Part shown: piece by piece, positions 18,172 through 27,225 of the stretch
Layout: every line of letters starts with the position of its first letter
Position numbering within the stretch: the stretch's first letter is position 1
DNA from: JAAXPZ01 sp965215705
GTDB taxonomy: Bacteria; Campylobacterota; Campylobacteria; Campylobacterales; Sulfurovaceae
Assembly (NCBI GenBank): GCA_965215705.1
Contig: CBDCEE010000003.1
Location: forward strand, 186,001 to 250,000
DNA length: 64,000 nucleotides
Reading direction: 5' to 3'
Position numbers and translations under genes: made by a program
Notes under the pieces: generated by a model
What the model was told of the DNA's origin: nothing
Databases searched by the model: none
What the model saw: the letters and a program-made list of their open reading frames with translations, nothing else

Positions 18172-19410
18172 ATGAAACAGAAATATGGAGTATTGGGTAT
18201 CACGATATGTATGTTAGGACTTATGGGGTGTTCCGATAGAAGCCCTATATCAACTGTGGCAGCCTATGAGGATAATGTCACAATGGGGATAGAAGATACA
18301 TATCTGGATATAGATGTACTTGCAAATGATATTTATTTTGTAGGTGTAGGCAAGGAGCTTCGCTTGGAGATCGGTACTTTTGCTGAGCATGGGGCAGTAG
18401 TAGCTAAAACAGTTAATGAGAAACAGCTTATCAGGTATGTACCGACAGAAGAGGGTTTTGAGGGAAGAGACTCTTTTAGATATTGTGCCCAGATATTCTC
18501 CATCGATACAGGGGAACGCTCCGTTGGTGGTTGTGCCCGTGTCAATGTAATCGTCGGTAATGGTGAACCTCTCGTTAACGCAGGGCCGGACAGTGGGACA
18601 CTTATCGGAACTCCATTGAGGATCGAAGGTTCAGCCAGCGATGATCGAGATGCTTCAGATGCTCTGACATATGAATGGAAAGAGGGTACAGAGGTGCTGG
18701 GAGACAGTGCAGTTTTGATGTATGACCCTGCATTGATGGGACAGCACAAGCTTGTATTGACAGCCACAGACACAGAGGGAGCATCAGGCAGCGATGAGGT
18801 CAATATCACGGTCAATGGATTCAATGTTATAGAGGCACATGATGATGAGGTGACCATGCCTGATACTGATAATCAGGTCAATATCGCAGTATTAGATAAT
18901 GATGAAATGGCGGGAGAGGTAAGTACGGTGACGCTAGAGGTGGAAACCTCTCCTGGCAATGGGGTTGCAGTTTCCAGAATATGGGGCGACAAAAAAGTGA
19001 TCATCTATATTCCAGGAGACGGATTTGTAGGTACAGATACTTTTACCTATAGGGCTACGATAGGGGGTGTTGCCGATATAGCCACCGTGACTGTCCATGT
19101 GACCAGCAATGAAAATCATGCCCCAACAGTGGGAGATGACGAGATGACTGTGAACTGTGAAACAGGTGGAAGTAAGACTCTGGAAGGCTCTGATATAGAT
19201 GAGGACACCTTGACTTTTTCGATTGATCGTACCAATATATCCTATGGAAATGTTGATTTCAACAGCACTACAGGTGTAATAAGAATATCAATAGATGGAT
19301 CAGAAGACAGTGAGGCTTGTATGCTAGAAACTGCTAGTAGCTTTGCCTATAAAGCCAATGATGGGGATCTAGATTCATCTCCAGGAACCATAACGATTAT
19401 TCCGCAATAG
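18172..19410 (+). CDS. Lipoprotein with tandem Ig/cadherin-like domains
   Basis: 412 residues. The lipobox LMGC ends the signal peptide (Cys near residue 20). The mature part is built of beta-sandwich repeats of about 90 residues: first DNVTMGIEDTYLDIDVLANDI...VNVIVGN, then a PKD/Ig-like unit (VNAGPDSGTLIGTPLRIEGSASD) and two more units beginning EAHDDEVTMPDTDNQVNIAVLDND and HAPTVGDDEMTVNCETGG. The D-x-D-x-L-A-N-D pattern is typical of Ca2+-binding cadherin-like bacterial adhesion modules. It is likely on the cell surface or facing the periplasm. It has its own Pho-box-like promoter. Confidence 0.8.
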   Translation: MKQKYGVLGITICMLGLMGCSDRSPISTVAAYEDNVTMGIEDTYLDIDVLANDIYFVGVGKELRLEIGTFAEHGAVVAKTVNEKQLIRYVPTEEGFEGRDSFRYCAQIFSIDTGERSVGGCARVNVIVGNGEPLVNAGPDSGTLIGTPLRIEGSASDDRDASDALTYEWKEGTEVLGDSAVLMYDPALMGQHKLVLTATDTEGASGSDEVNITVNGFNVIEAHDDEVTMPDTDNQVNIAVLDNDEMAGEVSTVTLEVETSPGNGVAVSRIWGDKKVIIYIPGDGFVGTDTFTYRATIGGVADIATVTVHVTSNENHAPTVGDDEMTVNCETGGSKTLEGSDIDEDTLTFSIDRTNISYGNVDFNSTTGVIRISIDGSEDSEACMLETASSFAYKANDGDLDSSPGTITIIPQ

Positions 19411-19421
19411 CTGGCGATATT

Positions 19422-19463
19422 CTTTTCATTCCCCATATTTCAATGGGAGGGGGGGGTGAAAAG
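19422..19463 (+). terminator. Hairpin downstream of the Ig-like lipoprotein gene
   Basis: Nested inverted repeat 12 bases after the stop: outer arms CTTTTCA/TGAAAAG, inner arms CCCAT/ATGGG. The 3' arm contains a run of G. No T-run, so termination is possible but not certain. Confidence 0.45.
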
Positions 19464-19490
19464 AGATGAAGTTCTTTCACCTCTTCTCTG

Positions 19491-19524
19491 GTGACATAAT
19501 TTTGACACAAACTATTGTTATACT
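19491..19524 (+). promoter_or_regulatory. Pho-box-like promoter, site B
   Basis: GTGACA at 19491 and TTGACA at 19502 (11-bp period), 11 bp, then -10 TATACT at 19519-19524. The next gene starts at 19552. Confidence 0.72.
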
Positions 19525-19551
19525 TCGTGTACGTGAAAACAGGAGGATGAA

Positions 19552-20115
19552 ATGTTCACACCCCTTAAGATTCTGCTTTGTCTCCTGCTTTTCACCGTCA
19601 GTATAAATGCCGGTACATGGCATAAAATAGACCCTTACAAACACTATACAGCAAAAGATTTCCATCTCAAAAAAAATGTCGGTTATATGGAGATCAGAAC
19701 CTATGCCAAAGGCAGCACGAAGGCAAAGACTGTCATACCAGTATATAGAAGAACGTTACGCTCATATGGTACTTTCATCGTGGATTATTTTAAAATATTG
19801 AAACCCGAGTACACCCCCAAAGCAGATATCAGAGATCATGGCAATGCCTTTATGATGGATAGAAAAGGCAAAATGTGGCGAATTGATGAGGTCAAAGATA
19901 TCATAGATCAACTGGGTACGATAGATAGAGTAGCGGAGTTTCAATTGGTGTTGTGGCTCTACAGCAAGCATAAAGCCACAAGATACAAAAAGACCAAGAG
20001 AGGCTATGAGCTTATCATAGAGTACAACTATGGGGGAGAGTATGGCTCCTTTCGGGATAGGGCGTTTATAGACAGAAAGGGTCACATCAAGTACTATAAA
20101 ATGAAGAACTACTAA
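19552..20115 (+). CDS. Exported protein, member 1 of a local paralogous family
   Basis: 187 residues with a signal peptide (FTPLKILLCLLLFTVSINAG). The mature part opens GTWHKIDPYKHYTAKDFHL and carries the family core GNAFMMDRKGKMWRIDEVKD followed by IIDQLGTIDRVAEFQLVLW. Four relatives lie within 9 kb (22331, 23090, 26575 broken, 28245). Core pattern: small-F-x-x-D/N-x-x-G-K-M/I-W/F, an acidic pair, V/I-K-D, then G/A-x-I-D-T-x-A-E and L-I/V-L-W. I do not recognise the family in any database I know. It sits behind a GGAGG ribosome site and a Pho-box-like promoter. Confidence 0.7.
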   Translation: MFTPLKILLCLLLFTVSINAGTWHKIDPYKHYTAKDFHLKKNVGYMEIRTYAKGSTKAKTVIPVYRRTLRSYGTFIVDYFKILKPEYTPKADIRDHGNAFMMDRKGKMWRIDEVKDIIDQLGTIDRVAEFQLVLWLYSKHKATRYKKTKRGYELIIEYNYGGEYGSFRDRAFIDRKGHIKYYKMKNY

Positions 20116-20172
20116 AAAGATGATCTAGCCACAGGGAAAACAGACCCCTACATATCCCCAACCTTCTCCCGC

Positions 20173-20206
20173 ATGACACAATTTTGCCACAAGTGTATGT
20201 TATGAT
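20173..20206 (+). promoter_or_regulatory. Pho-box-like promoter, site C
   Basis: ATGACA at 20173 and TTGCCA at 20184 (11-bp period), 11 bp, then -10 TATGAT at 20201-20206. The lipoprotein gene starts 30 bases later. Confidence 0.7.
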
Positions 20207-20235
20207 GTAGGTATATAAAGCAAAAAGGAGAAGCA

Positions 20236-21237
20236 ATGCAACGCAATAGATGGATAGAATGGTTATTAACAGCTACGATGATGGTGGTGATGACAGCGTG
20301 TGGTGGTGCAAGTGGAAGTGGTTCTGGAGGAAATGGAAATGGTGGTGGAAGTGGTGGCGTCACTCCCAATACCAAGGGAACTGTAACAGAACAAAATGCG
20401 ATGCAGTTGATGGGAGAATTTACCAATTTCGATATTGTCAATCGGTATGGTTTAGGGATGGGAGAGCCTTATTCGAAGCTGGCAAAGGAGCCTCTGTCAG
20501 CTAGTATGAATCAGGTAGGGTTACTCAAAAGAAGTGCATCTTCTATAAATAATACGCAGAGAGATGCTGAGGTGAGTGGTATCATTGGATATATATGTGA
20601 AAGTGGTAGCGTGGTTGACAACACCACAGTGAGATATGATGAGGAGTTTGGTATGATCCCTGTATCTATATCAGGTGATATTACACATAACCAGTGTAAG
20701 CATGGGAAGATCACTGAGAGTGGTGGTTGGCAGGGTACCTACGCATTGATACTCTATGAAAATACATCATATAAGGTAGAGAACAAAAATTACAGCAGAG
20801 TGATAGATAATGAGCGAGTAGAGATAGACACATTCAATGCTGAGGCCAATATTACATTGGGTAGGGATGCCGAAGATAATATGCCTACGGTTGGTGGTTG
20901 GGCATTTTTCACATTTGATCATATCAAGGTCGTAACAGATGGGCATAAAACAGAACTAAAAGAGTATAGATTGGACAGTACATTTGCTCCTTCCGAAAAG
21001 GTAACGATGCGTATAAGTGGCTCTTTCTATAGTGACTATGCAAGAGGCTGGCTCACTATAACTACGACACAGGATATCGTACTCTATGGAGATAGACATA
21101 GTTGTCCTACAGAAGGTATATTGACTGTCACAGGAGATAGCGGCAGTGTCATGACAGTTACCAGTATGTCTGATGAGAGTCAGGAGATCAGAGTCAATGA
21201 TGTCTATGTAGATACGATTCCTTGTGATGATGAGTAG
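20236..21237 (+). CDS. Unrecognised lipoprotein with Gly/Ser-rich linker
   Basis: 333 residues. Signal peptide with lipobox MTAC (Cys near residue 22), then a GSGSGGNGNGGGSGG linker and a mature domain of about 280 residues rich in beta-type sequence, with few cysteines (YICESG, HNQCKHG, HSCPTEG). Its leader (MQRNRWIEWLLTA) is almost the same as that of the ELWxxDGT lipoprotein at 23846, although the mature parts are unrelated. It is expressed from Pho-box-like site C. No family recognised. Confidence 0.65.
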   Translation: MQRNRWIEWLLTATMMVVMTACGGASGSGSGGNGNGGGSGGVTPNTKGTVTEQNAMQLMGEFTNFDIVNRYGLGMGEPYSKLAKEPLSASMNQVGLLKRSASSINNTQRDAEVSGIIGYICESGSVVDNTTVRYDEEFGMIPVSISGDITHNQCKHGKITESGGWQGTYALILYENTSYKVENKNYSRVIDNERVEIDTFNAEANITLGRDAEDNMPTVGGWAFFTFDHIKVVTDGHKTELKEYRLDSTFAPSEKVTMRISGSFYSDYARGWLTITTTQDIVLYGDRHSCPTEGILTVTGDSGSVMTVTSMSDESQEIRVNDVYVDTIPCDDE

Positions 21238-21239
21238 TA

Positions 21240-21440
21240 GTGAAACAGATGCACTGGATAGTAGCTATATCGATCTGCCTTGGCTTTTTTGTAACAACTG
21301 GCTGTGCTCCCAAGCGTATTGACTGTCTCAATGGACCTGTGGTCGGATATGAGACTCCTGCTGCACAAAAACGTCTCAGAAAGCAACAAGAAAAACGATA
21401 TAGAGAGATAGAGAGGTCAAGGAGAAGAGAAAAAAGATGA
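21240..21440 (+). CDS. Small lipoprotein with basic coiled tail
   Basis: 66 residues from a GTG that overlaps the TAGTAG end of the previous gene region. Lipobox VTTGC (Cys near residue 22), mature part CAPKRIDCLNGPVVGYETP, then a highly charged helix (QKRLRKQQEKRYREIERSR). It overlaps the RCC1-like gene by 4 bases (ATGA), so both are translated from one mRNA with the lipoprotein before them. No family recognised. Confidence 0.6.
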   Translation: MKQMHWIVAISICLGFFVTTGCAPKRIDCLNGPVVGYETPAAQKRLRKQQEKRYREIERSRRREKR

Positions 21441-22297
21441 AAAACTACCCTCAGAAAACCTTGATCGTTTTGCTTCTTGGATGGATACTCAGCACCCATC
21501 TCCATGCACAAAAGATCAAACATCCACCACAGAAACAGGACAGCAGCCGAGCCACTGACTGGGTAGCTTCCTGGCGTACCTGCTCTGGGGATGGGGCGGT
21601 CAAGCGGGATGGGACACTCTGGCAGTTTGGTAAAGTAGGAGACTGCAACTGGGGACAGATCATGCCTGTGGACCCTGTGACAGGCAAACCTACCATCAAA
21701 GAAAAATATATCTATCATCTCAAAGGCAGACGACTAGGTAGTGGTTTTGCAGGTGCGAAGATCATCAATGGTGGCTACCGTGTCTATGCGATCAAGCGTG
21801 ATGGTACACTGTGGGGCTGGGGAGAGCAGTTGAGAGAGAAGCCCATACTCCTGAGCCATAGTCATGATTGGATAGACTTTCGGGTCAAATATGAAGGCAA
21901 CGGCTGCTGTGCCCATGATATGGGGATGCAGCGTGACGGAAGTTTGTGGAGGTTCCCTGAGGGGATGGACTATGCCCACAGAAGCCCTATACCCTATCTG
22001 AAAATGATAGGCAGACAGAAAGGCTGGGATAAAGTGATCCTAAACTGCTGTGCCATCTATGCCACGAGAGGAGATGGCTCCCTGTGGCAAAATAATGGTC
22101 TCACGGCCAAAACTAGATTTAAAAAGATCAAGTACAAAACCTTTTGTAAAGACCATCCACGTCTTTGCAAAAGGCTTAAAAAGATGTCACATCACTCCAT
22201 GTATAGCACTGGAGGCAATGATGTGATATGGGTCAATACATCAGGCAGGGCAGGGAGGCTCTGGATGGATCCTGAGGTGGTGTATGACTATAGATAG
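21437..22297 (+). CDS. Exported RCC1-like repeat protein
   Basis: 286 residues with a signal peptide (TLIVLLLGWILSTHLHAQ). The mature part has at least four units of the RCC1/beta-propeller pattern, each centred on x-R-D-G-T/S-L-W: GAVKRDGTLWQFG, YAIKRDGTLWGWG, GMQRDGSLWRF and YATRGDGSLWQNNG. Such propellers serve as binding platforms; the ligand is unknown. Several cysteines (CSGDG, GDCNWG, NGCCAHD, LNCCAIY) suggest disulfides in the periplasm or outside. It is the last gene of the site C operon. Confidence 0.75.
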   Translation: MKNYPQKTLIVLLLGWILSTHLHAQKIKHPPQKQDSSRATDWVASWRTCSGDGAVKRDGTLWQFGKVGDCNWGQIMPVDPVTGKPTIKEKYIYHLKGRRLGSGFAGAKIINGGYRVYAIKRDGTLWGWGEQLREKPILLSHSHDWIDFRVKYEGNGCCAHDMGMQRDGSLWRFPEGMDYAHRSPIPYLKMIGRQKGWDKVILNCCAIYATRGDGSLWQNNGLTAKTRFKKIKYKTFCKDHPRLCKRLKKMSHHSMYSTGGNDVIWVNTSGRAGRLWMDPEVVYDYR

Positions 22298-22330
22298 AAT
22301 GAACTTATTTAAATCATTTAAGGAGAAAAA

Positions 22331-22990
22331 ATGACAAAAATAATAATAACCTTGATGGGTACTGTACTCTGTGTCTCAGCAGGCTGGCATCCGCTCAAGC
22401 CAATGACTGACTATCACGGAGAAGATTTTCATCTCAAGCCCAGTGTAGCATATGTCGAACTGCGGCGATCGGATACAGTACTCCTCAAAGAATACAAAAC
22501 CAAAGTCAAGCGTGCATTTATCATGAGCCGCAAGTCTCTGGATAGCTACGGAGTTAAAACTGCCAAAGCCTTCCGTCACATTCCCATGTCTTCCAAGAAA
22601 CGATATAAGCTTCTAAGCGGAGGATATGGTTTTTCAAGCTGGTACTACAACGGCTTTATGCTCGATACCCATGGTAAGATATGGCGACTTGAGACGGTCA
22701 AGGATCTCATCGATATGGTTGCCCCCATCGACACTCCTGCTGAGGCAAAACTCGTCCTATGGGCACACAAGCATGCCGAAGGGTTCACTACCGATGATGA
22801 GGGCTATAGAGCCAAATACCGCAAGAGTGGTCAAAACTATATCATAGAGGAGCACTATGCTGTTGACGATACTATCTATGGGGAGTGCGGTGTCTATACC
22901 TATCGCAGTACTGTTACGCGTTCTGGTCGGATTACGCATCGCAAGCGTATCAGTAAACGACCTGTCAAAGATTGTGGTACGAGTGATTAG
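22331..22990 (+). CDS. Exported protein, member 2 of the local paralogous family
   Basis: 219 residues with a signal peptide (TKIIITLMGTVLCVSAG). Mature start GWHPLKPMTDYHGEDFHLK and family core GFMLDTHGKIWRLETVKDLI followed by PIDTPAEAKLVLWAH. Its 5' end (ribosome site AAGGAGAAAAA plus first codons ATGACAAAAATA) is nearly identical to that of the gene at 23090, showing a recent tandem duplication. The two proteins share a C-terminal segment RSTxTRSGRITHRKRISK. Function unknown. Confidence 0.7.
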   Translation: MTKIIITLMGTVLCVSAGWHPLKPMTDYHGEDFHLKPSVAYVELRRSDTVLLKEYKTKVKRAFIMSRKSLDSYGVKTAKAFRHIPMSSKKRYKLLSGGYGFSSWYYNGFMLDTHGKIWRLETVKDLIDMVAPIDTPAEAKLVLWAHKHAEGFTTDDEGYRAKYRKSGQNYIIEEHYAVDDTIYGECGVYTYRSTVTRSGRITHRKRISKRPVKDCGTSD

Positions 22991-23089
22991 GATGATGGGT
23001 ACTGAATCATACAAAAGAACAAAGAATCTCGGCAAGAAGCTCAGTACCGTTGTATCGCTAGGCTGTATCAGTATATTTTAGGAGAAAAA

Positions 23090-23740
23090 ATGACAAAAAT
23101 AACAATGACACTGATGAGTACAATACTCTGTGTCTCAGCAGGCTGGCATGGGCTCAAATCTGTGGATGCGTATCATCCCAAAGACTTCCATCTCAAATCA
23201 GGCGTAGCGTATGTGGAGATGAGACTACAGAATAGTATCGCACCGATGCATGATCCTAAGCATCTCAATGTCAAGACCAAACGTGTATTTGCTATGGGTA
23301 GAAAATCCCCCTCAAGTTTTGGTTCTAAAACGGCAAACAGATTTCGACATCTTCCGATGTCAGCTAAAAAAGGACATACACTACTTAGAGGTAGTCGTGC
23401 AGGATTGATTGGTACTTCAACATGGTACTACAATGGATTTATGCTCGATACGTATGGCAAAATATGGCGACTTGAGAGTATCAAAGATCTGATCGATATG
23501 GTTGCCCCTATTGATACATCTGCTGAGGTTAGTCTGATCTTGTGGGCACACAAGTATAACGAATGGTCTGCAACGTACCGTAAGAGCGGCAATAATTATC
23601 TTGTAGAAGATTATGTTATTGCTGATACCTCTGCTGGATGTTTCCGTACTACTTACCGCAGTACGATCACCAGATCAGGTCGCATCACACATCGCAAGCG
23701 GATCAGTAAATACCCTTCTCAGATGTGTGGTGCTGAGTAG
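23090..23740 (+). CDS. Exported protein, member 3 of the local paralogous family
   Basis: 216 residues, the closest relative of the gene at 22331: same leader (TLMSTILCVSAGWHGLK), core GFMLDTYGKIWRLESIKDLI, and C-terminal TRSGRITHRKRISK. They differ in a roughly 10-residue insertion near residue 45 and in the loop after the core. Two conserved cysteines near the C-terminus (AGCFRTTY and QMCGAE) match those of member 2. It is probably co-transcribed with member 2, 99 bases upstream. Function unknown. Confidence 0.7.
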   Translation: MTKITMTLMSTILCVSAGWHGLKSVDAYHPKDFHLKSGVAYVEMRLQNSIAPMHDPKHLNVKTKRVFAMGRKSPSSFGSKTANRFRHLPMSAKKGHTLLRGSRAGLIGTSTWYYNGFMLDTYGKIWRLESIKDLIDMVAPIDTSAEVSLILWAHKYNEWSATYRKSGNNYLVEDYVIADTSAGCFRTTYRSTITRSGRITHRKRISKYPSQMCGAE

Positions 23741-23779
23741 CGTGCCCCTCTTTGCAGTGCATATAAGCCAGCCTATCCC

Positions 23780-23813
23780 GTGACATAATTTTGACACAAC
23801 TTAATGTTATGAT
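23780..23813 (+). promoter_or_regulatory. Pho-box-like promoter, site D
   Basis: GTGACA at 23780 and TTGACA at 23791 (11-bp period), 11 bp, then -10 TATGAT at 23808-23813. It is almost identical in sequence to site A although 5.7 kb away. The lipoprotein starts at 23846. Confidence 0.75.
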
Positions 23814-23845
23814 AGGGATAAATAAACCAAATAAAAGGAGAAACA

Positions 23846-26344
23846 ATGCAAATAAATAGATGGATAAATTGGCTACTCATAGCAGTAGTGACAGTGATGA
23901 TGAGTGCGTGTGGTGGAGGTGGTGCGGGAGGAGAGACTGGCAGTGCTAAGTACGTTCTTCCTTTTAATGACGGAGAACATGGTATTGAGCCATGGGTGAC
24001 AGATGGGACGAGTGCTGGCACACAGCTACTCAAAGATATCAATACGGAGACACAGTCTCTAACGTATGAGCACTACACAAAAGTAGGAGACAAAGTCTAT
24101 TTTGTAAAGGTAGATGATAGTGGCAGTAGAGCACTTATGCAGACGGACGGTACAGAATCTGGTACCAGAGTAGTATCTCAAATCGTTCCTCACCTCAGGG
24201 TAAGAGAGATGGTTGGTGTAGGGGATACCCTCTTTTATCTATTGGTTGACTTTAGTGGCCATAATAGTGAATTGTGGAGAAGCGATGGTACAGCAGCAGG
24301 TACGATACAGCTCAAAGCAATAGTAACAGGTAGAGATAGCGAGCATATCACCAATATCGTAGCGTTTAATCATAAGGTCTATTTTCTCGCTGTAGGATAT
24401 CTGCATGATGTTGCCTTGTGGGAGAGTGATGGCACCGTTGTCAATACAAAGCTTGTCAAAGATATCTATGCAGGTCATGATAGCAATCGTGGAAACTATG
24501 GAAATAAGTTAGTGCGTGCCAATGGCAAACTCTTCTTTGCAGGATATGACGATGCTCACGGTAGAGAGCCATGGGTGAGTGATGGTACAGCTGTAGGTAC
24601 TGCGCTACTTGAAGATATTAAAGTAGGTACAGGGAGTTCTTATCCAAGTAAGCCTATAGAACATGATGGAAAGGTTGTTTTCCTAGCCAGTGATGTGGAT
24701 CATGGTAGAGAGTTTTGGGCATATGATGGTACGGATACCTCTTTATACTTAGATTCTGTATCAGGGAGATCTCATTCTGAAGCCAATCATTTAGTCTCAC
24801 TCAATGGTTCGCTCTGTTATGTAAAAAATGGTCAAATATGGAAAATATCTGGTGCACCGTTGAGTGCCAGTAGAATAGATGATCAACCATATGGCGGGCC
24901 CATATATACAATGATATCCAGTGGAGGTAAACTCTACTATAGCGTGTATAAAGGGGGTAGTGATGATGAGCTTTGGGTGACTGATACTTCTGATAATGCA
25001 GAGGTGAAAATAAGTGACTCTATCATCGGTACTGACACCTTTACGGCATTTAATAACAAAGTTTATTTTGCTACGAGTGATGGATTGTATGAAACAGCTG
25101 GTACTATCGCATCAACTGTACAGGTAAAAGAGGGCAAAGTATCTGAGATTGCCTCATGCGGAGATACTCTGTATTTTAGCCATGATAGACCATGGATGAT
25201 CCAAGGAGGAGATCCTCAGCCACTATTTAGTACATCATCCCTAGCGACAGCTTCATCCTATGGCGGATATAAACTGGTGAGCATAGGGGACAAAAACTAC
25301 TTTATAGCTACCCAGAAGAGTCGTGAAGGGAACTATACATTGGAGCTATGGCAAACAGATGCGACACAGGCAGGCACACAGAAAGTCTTGGCAATGGATG
25401 GCTATGCACCTACAGGCATCTATGCTTTCCAAGATGAGATCTATTTTACAGGATGCAGCTATAGTAATTCTCCCATCTGCAAATTGTGGAAAAGCAATGG
25501 TACTGAGAATAATGTGACTTGGCTTACAGACGCATATATAACACAGTTTATGGAGTATAATAATAGTCTCTATTTTGATGATATGTCTAGAGGAGAAATC
25601 TGGGCGACTGATGGTACAGCAGTAGAGCAGATTTCATTGGGTGTGGTCTCTTTGTGCTCTGGAGGGGATAGAGGTTTGACTATGATGGCTAGTGGAGATT
25701 TTTTGTACTTTTCTGGGGAAGAAGAGGATGATTGCTATCTCTATCAAACCAATGGTACAGAAGCAGGTACACAAAGAGTAGATGCAGTCACGGATTTTTA
25801 TCCTTCTGGCTTTGTAACGATGGGGGATAAAATGTACTTCCTTGAAATAAATGCAAGCCATAAAAGTACCTTGTTTAGTATAGATAGCCATACAGGTACG
25901 ACAGAGGTCGTCAAGCAGGTGGGTGAATATGTGACGGATATAGGTGCAGTAGGGGATAAGCTCTTTTTTGTCAGTTTTGAGAATGCCACAAATATAAAAC
26001 TCTGGGTATCTGATGGCAACGAGAGTGGGACTACTGTGATCCATGATATCCAGACGAAATTTTCTTCATATAGTGTTTCAGGTAGTGCATATCAGTTAAC
26101 AGATGTTGATGGTAAGCTCTTCTTTGTCAATAGTGATGGTATACATGGTAATGAAGTATGGGTCAGTGAAGGGACAACGGATACTACAAAGATGATAGAG
26201 GATGTCAATCCTGAATCCCATGATCGATATCTACCTGAAATCTATGGTGCCTATGATGGAAAACTTCTCTACTATATTTCAACAAAAAATGGTAACCAGA
26301 TGTGGATAACAGATGGAAGCACAAGTACTATGATTGCTCCATAA
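23846..26344 (+). CDS. Large lipoprotein with ELWxxDGT repeats
   Basis: 832 residues. Lipobox MSAC (Cys near residue 22) and a short Gly-rich linker, then a long run of beta-propeller-type repeats centred on ELWRSDGTAAGT, ALWESDGTVVNT, EPWVSDGTAVGT, KLWKSNGTENN, KLWVSDGNESGT and EVWVSEGTTDTT, each followed by a KDI-type strand and a KVYF-type strand. This is the pattern of ELWxxDGT repeat proteins, which are exported and of unknown ligand. The leader matches that of the lipoprotein at 20236. It is probably surface-exposed and monocistronic from site D. Confidence 0.82.
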   Translation: MQINRWINWLLIAVVTVMMSACGGGGAGGETGSAKYVLPFNDGEHGIEPWVTDGTSAGTQLLKDINTETQSLTYEHYTKVGDKVYFVKVDDSGSRALMQTDGTESGTRVVSQIVPHLRVREMVGVGDTLFYLLVDFSGHNSELWRSDGTAAGTIQLKAIVTGRDSEHITNIVAFNHKVYFLAVGYLHDVALWESDGTVVNTKLVKDIYAGHDSNRGNYGNKLVRANGKLFFAGYDDAHGREPWVSDGTAVGTALLEDIKVGTGSSYPSKPIEHDGKVVFLASDVDHGREFWAYDGTDTSLYLDSVSGRSHSEANHLVSLNGSLCYVKNGQIWKISGAPLSASRIDDQPYGGPIYTMISSGGKLYYSVYKGGSDDELWVTDTSDNAEVKISDSIIGTDTFTAFNNKVYFATSDGLYETAGTIASTVQVKEGKVSEIASCGDTLYFSHDRPWMIQGGDPQPLFSTSSLATASSYGGYKLVSIGDKNYFIATQKSREGNYTLELWQTDATQAGTQKVLAMDGYAPTGIYAFQDEIYFTGCSYSNSPICKLWKSNGTENNVTWLTDAYITQFMEYNNSLYFDDMSRGEIWATDGTAVEQISLGVVSLCSGGDRGLTMMASGDFLYFSGEEEDDCYLYQTNGTEAGTQRVDAVTDFYPSGFVTMGDKMYFLEINASHKSTLFSIDSHTGTTEVVKQVGEYVTDIGAVGDKLFFVSFENATNIKLWVSDGNESGTTVIHDIQTKFSSYSVSGSAYQLTDVDGKLFFVNSDGIHGNEVWVSEGTTDTTKMIEDVNPESHDRYLPEIYGAYDGKLLYYISTKNGNQMWITDGSTSTMIAP

Positions 26345-26511
26345 TATCTGGATTTAGGTGTATTGTGTACAGATGGAGCAGGTGAGGGTACAGTAGAGAT
26401 TTACCCTCATCATGATTTCTGACAAATTTATACATTAGGTTACTCTACTTTTTAATATAGTGTAATCTATAGGTATTGGTAAAATTACAAAATCTTAAAT
26501 ATCCTCATTTT

Positions 26512-26545
26512 TTGACACAATTTTGACACACTTCTATGCTAGAAT
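26512..26545 (+). promoter_or_regulatory. Pho-box-like promoter, site E
   Basis: TTGACA at 26512 and 26523 (11-bp period), 11 bp, then -10 TAGAAT at 26540-26545. It drives the broken family member at 26575. The preceding gene-free stretch (26346-26511) shows nothing else I can name. Confidence 0.7.
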
Positions 26546-26574
26546 GATGAAGTTGAGAAAAGGAGAAAAACACC

Positions 26575-27032
26575 ATGAAAATACACTGTCAAATCATAAG
26601 GGCTGGGAATGGCACAATAAAATAGGCTATATAGACGCAGCAAATGCATATAGAGACTATGACAAGCCGTATAGAAAAACGATCTCTATCCTCTACTATG
26701 CAAAGATGGATTCAAATATATATATCTGGCGTCAAAACTCAGAAAAGTGGATGAAGGACTTCTTGGGCGAGATAGATACCCCTGCGGAGCTGGCAGTGGT
26801 GCTCCATACCCATAGAGGTACGAAAAGATATAAAAAGATACCCAAAGGCTATCAGATAAGAATCGATAATCTCATCACAGAGCAAAATGCACCAGATGGT
26901 AGATGTATGCATATCATCAGGCATGCTATCGTAGACAAAAAAGGGGAGATAGAGCCCATATACAAGAGTGACAGATCCCCACTGGATAGAGAAAAGTGTG
27001 CTAGATTGCGAAAGAAGATAGAGATGCATTGA
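26575..27032 (+). pseudogene. Broken member 4 of the local exported paralogous family
   Basis: An ATG with a good ribosome site (AGGAGAAAAACACC) at 26575 opens a frame that stops after 16 codons. The remaining family sequence lies in another frame (downstream of about 26600): YRDYDKPYRKTISILYY, then IYIWRQNSEKWMKDFLGEID and TPAELAVVLHTHRG. Compared with the relatives, the signal peptide and most of the region before the core are missing or shifted, and the GNAF/GKMW core is eroded. The promoter still looks intact. This reads as a deletion plus frameshift. A TTG start at 26523 would fall inside the promoter and is not credible. Confidence 0.65.
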
Positions 27033-27034
27033 GT

Positions 27035-27068
27035 TTGACACATTTTTGACACAAATTATAGGTATACT
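27035..27068 (+). promoter_or_regulatory. Pho-box-like promoter, site F (no gene follows)
   Basis: TTGACA at 27035 and 27046 (11-bp period), 11 bp, then -10 TATACT at 27063-27068. No coding sequence follows before site G. The 27069-27183 stretch contains only a 10-bp inverted repeat (GTGGAAAACA at 27076, TGTTTTCCAC at 27133). Confidence 0.65.
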
Positions 27069-27183
27069 ATTTGCAGTGGAAAACATTGTCTGAGTGTTGA
27101 ATTCTTCCCCTCATATATCTCTGCTTGGCTTTTGTTTTCCACATGAGTTGTACTTTCTTCCCTTTTCCCTATTTTATCTCCTC

Positions 27184-27217
27184 TTGCCACAATTTTGCCA
27201 CAAGTTCATGCTATGAT
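27184..27217 (+). promoter_or_regulatory. Pho-box-like promoter, site G
   Basis: TTGCCA at 27184 and 27195 (11-bp period), 11 bp, then -10 TATGAT at 27212-27217. The SH3-type gene starts 188 bases downstream, giving an unusually long leader. Confidence 0.7.
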
Positions 27218-27225
27218 ATGGATAA

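Noticed and set aside
26523..27032. Intact 169-residue gene starting at TTG 26523
   Set aside because: The start lies within the second hexamer of promoter site E and upstream of the -10. The real start (26575) is out of frame with the rest, so the gene is broken.
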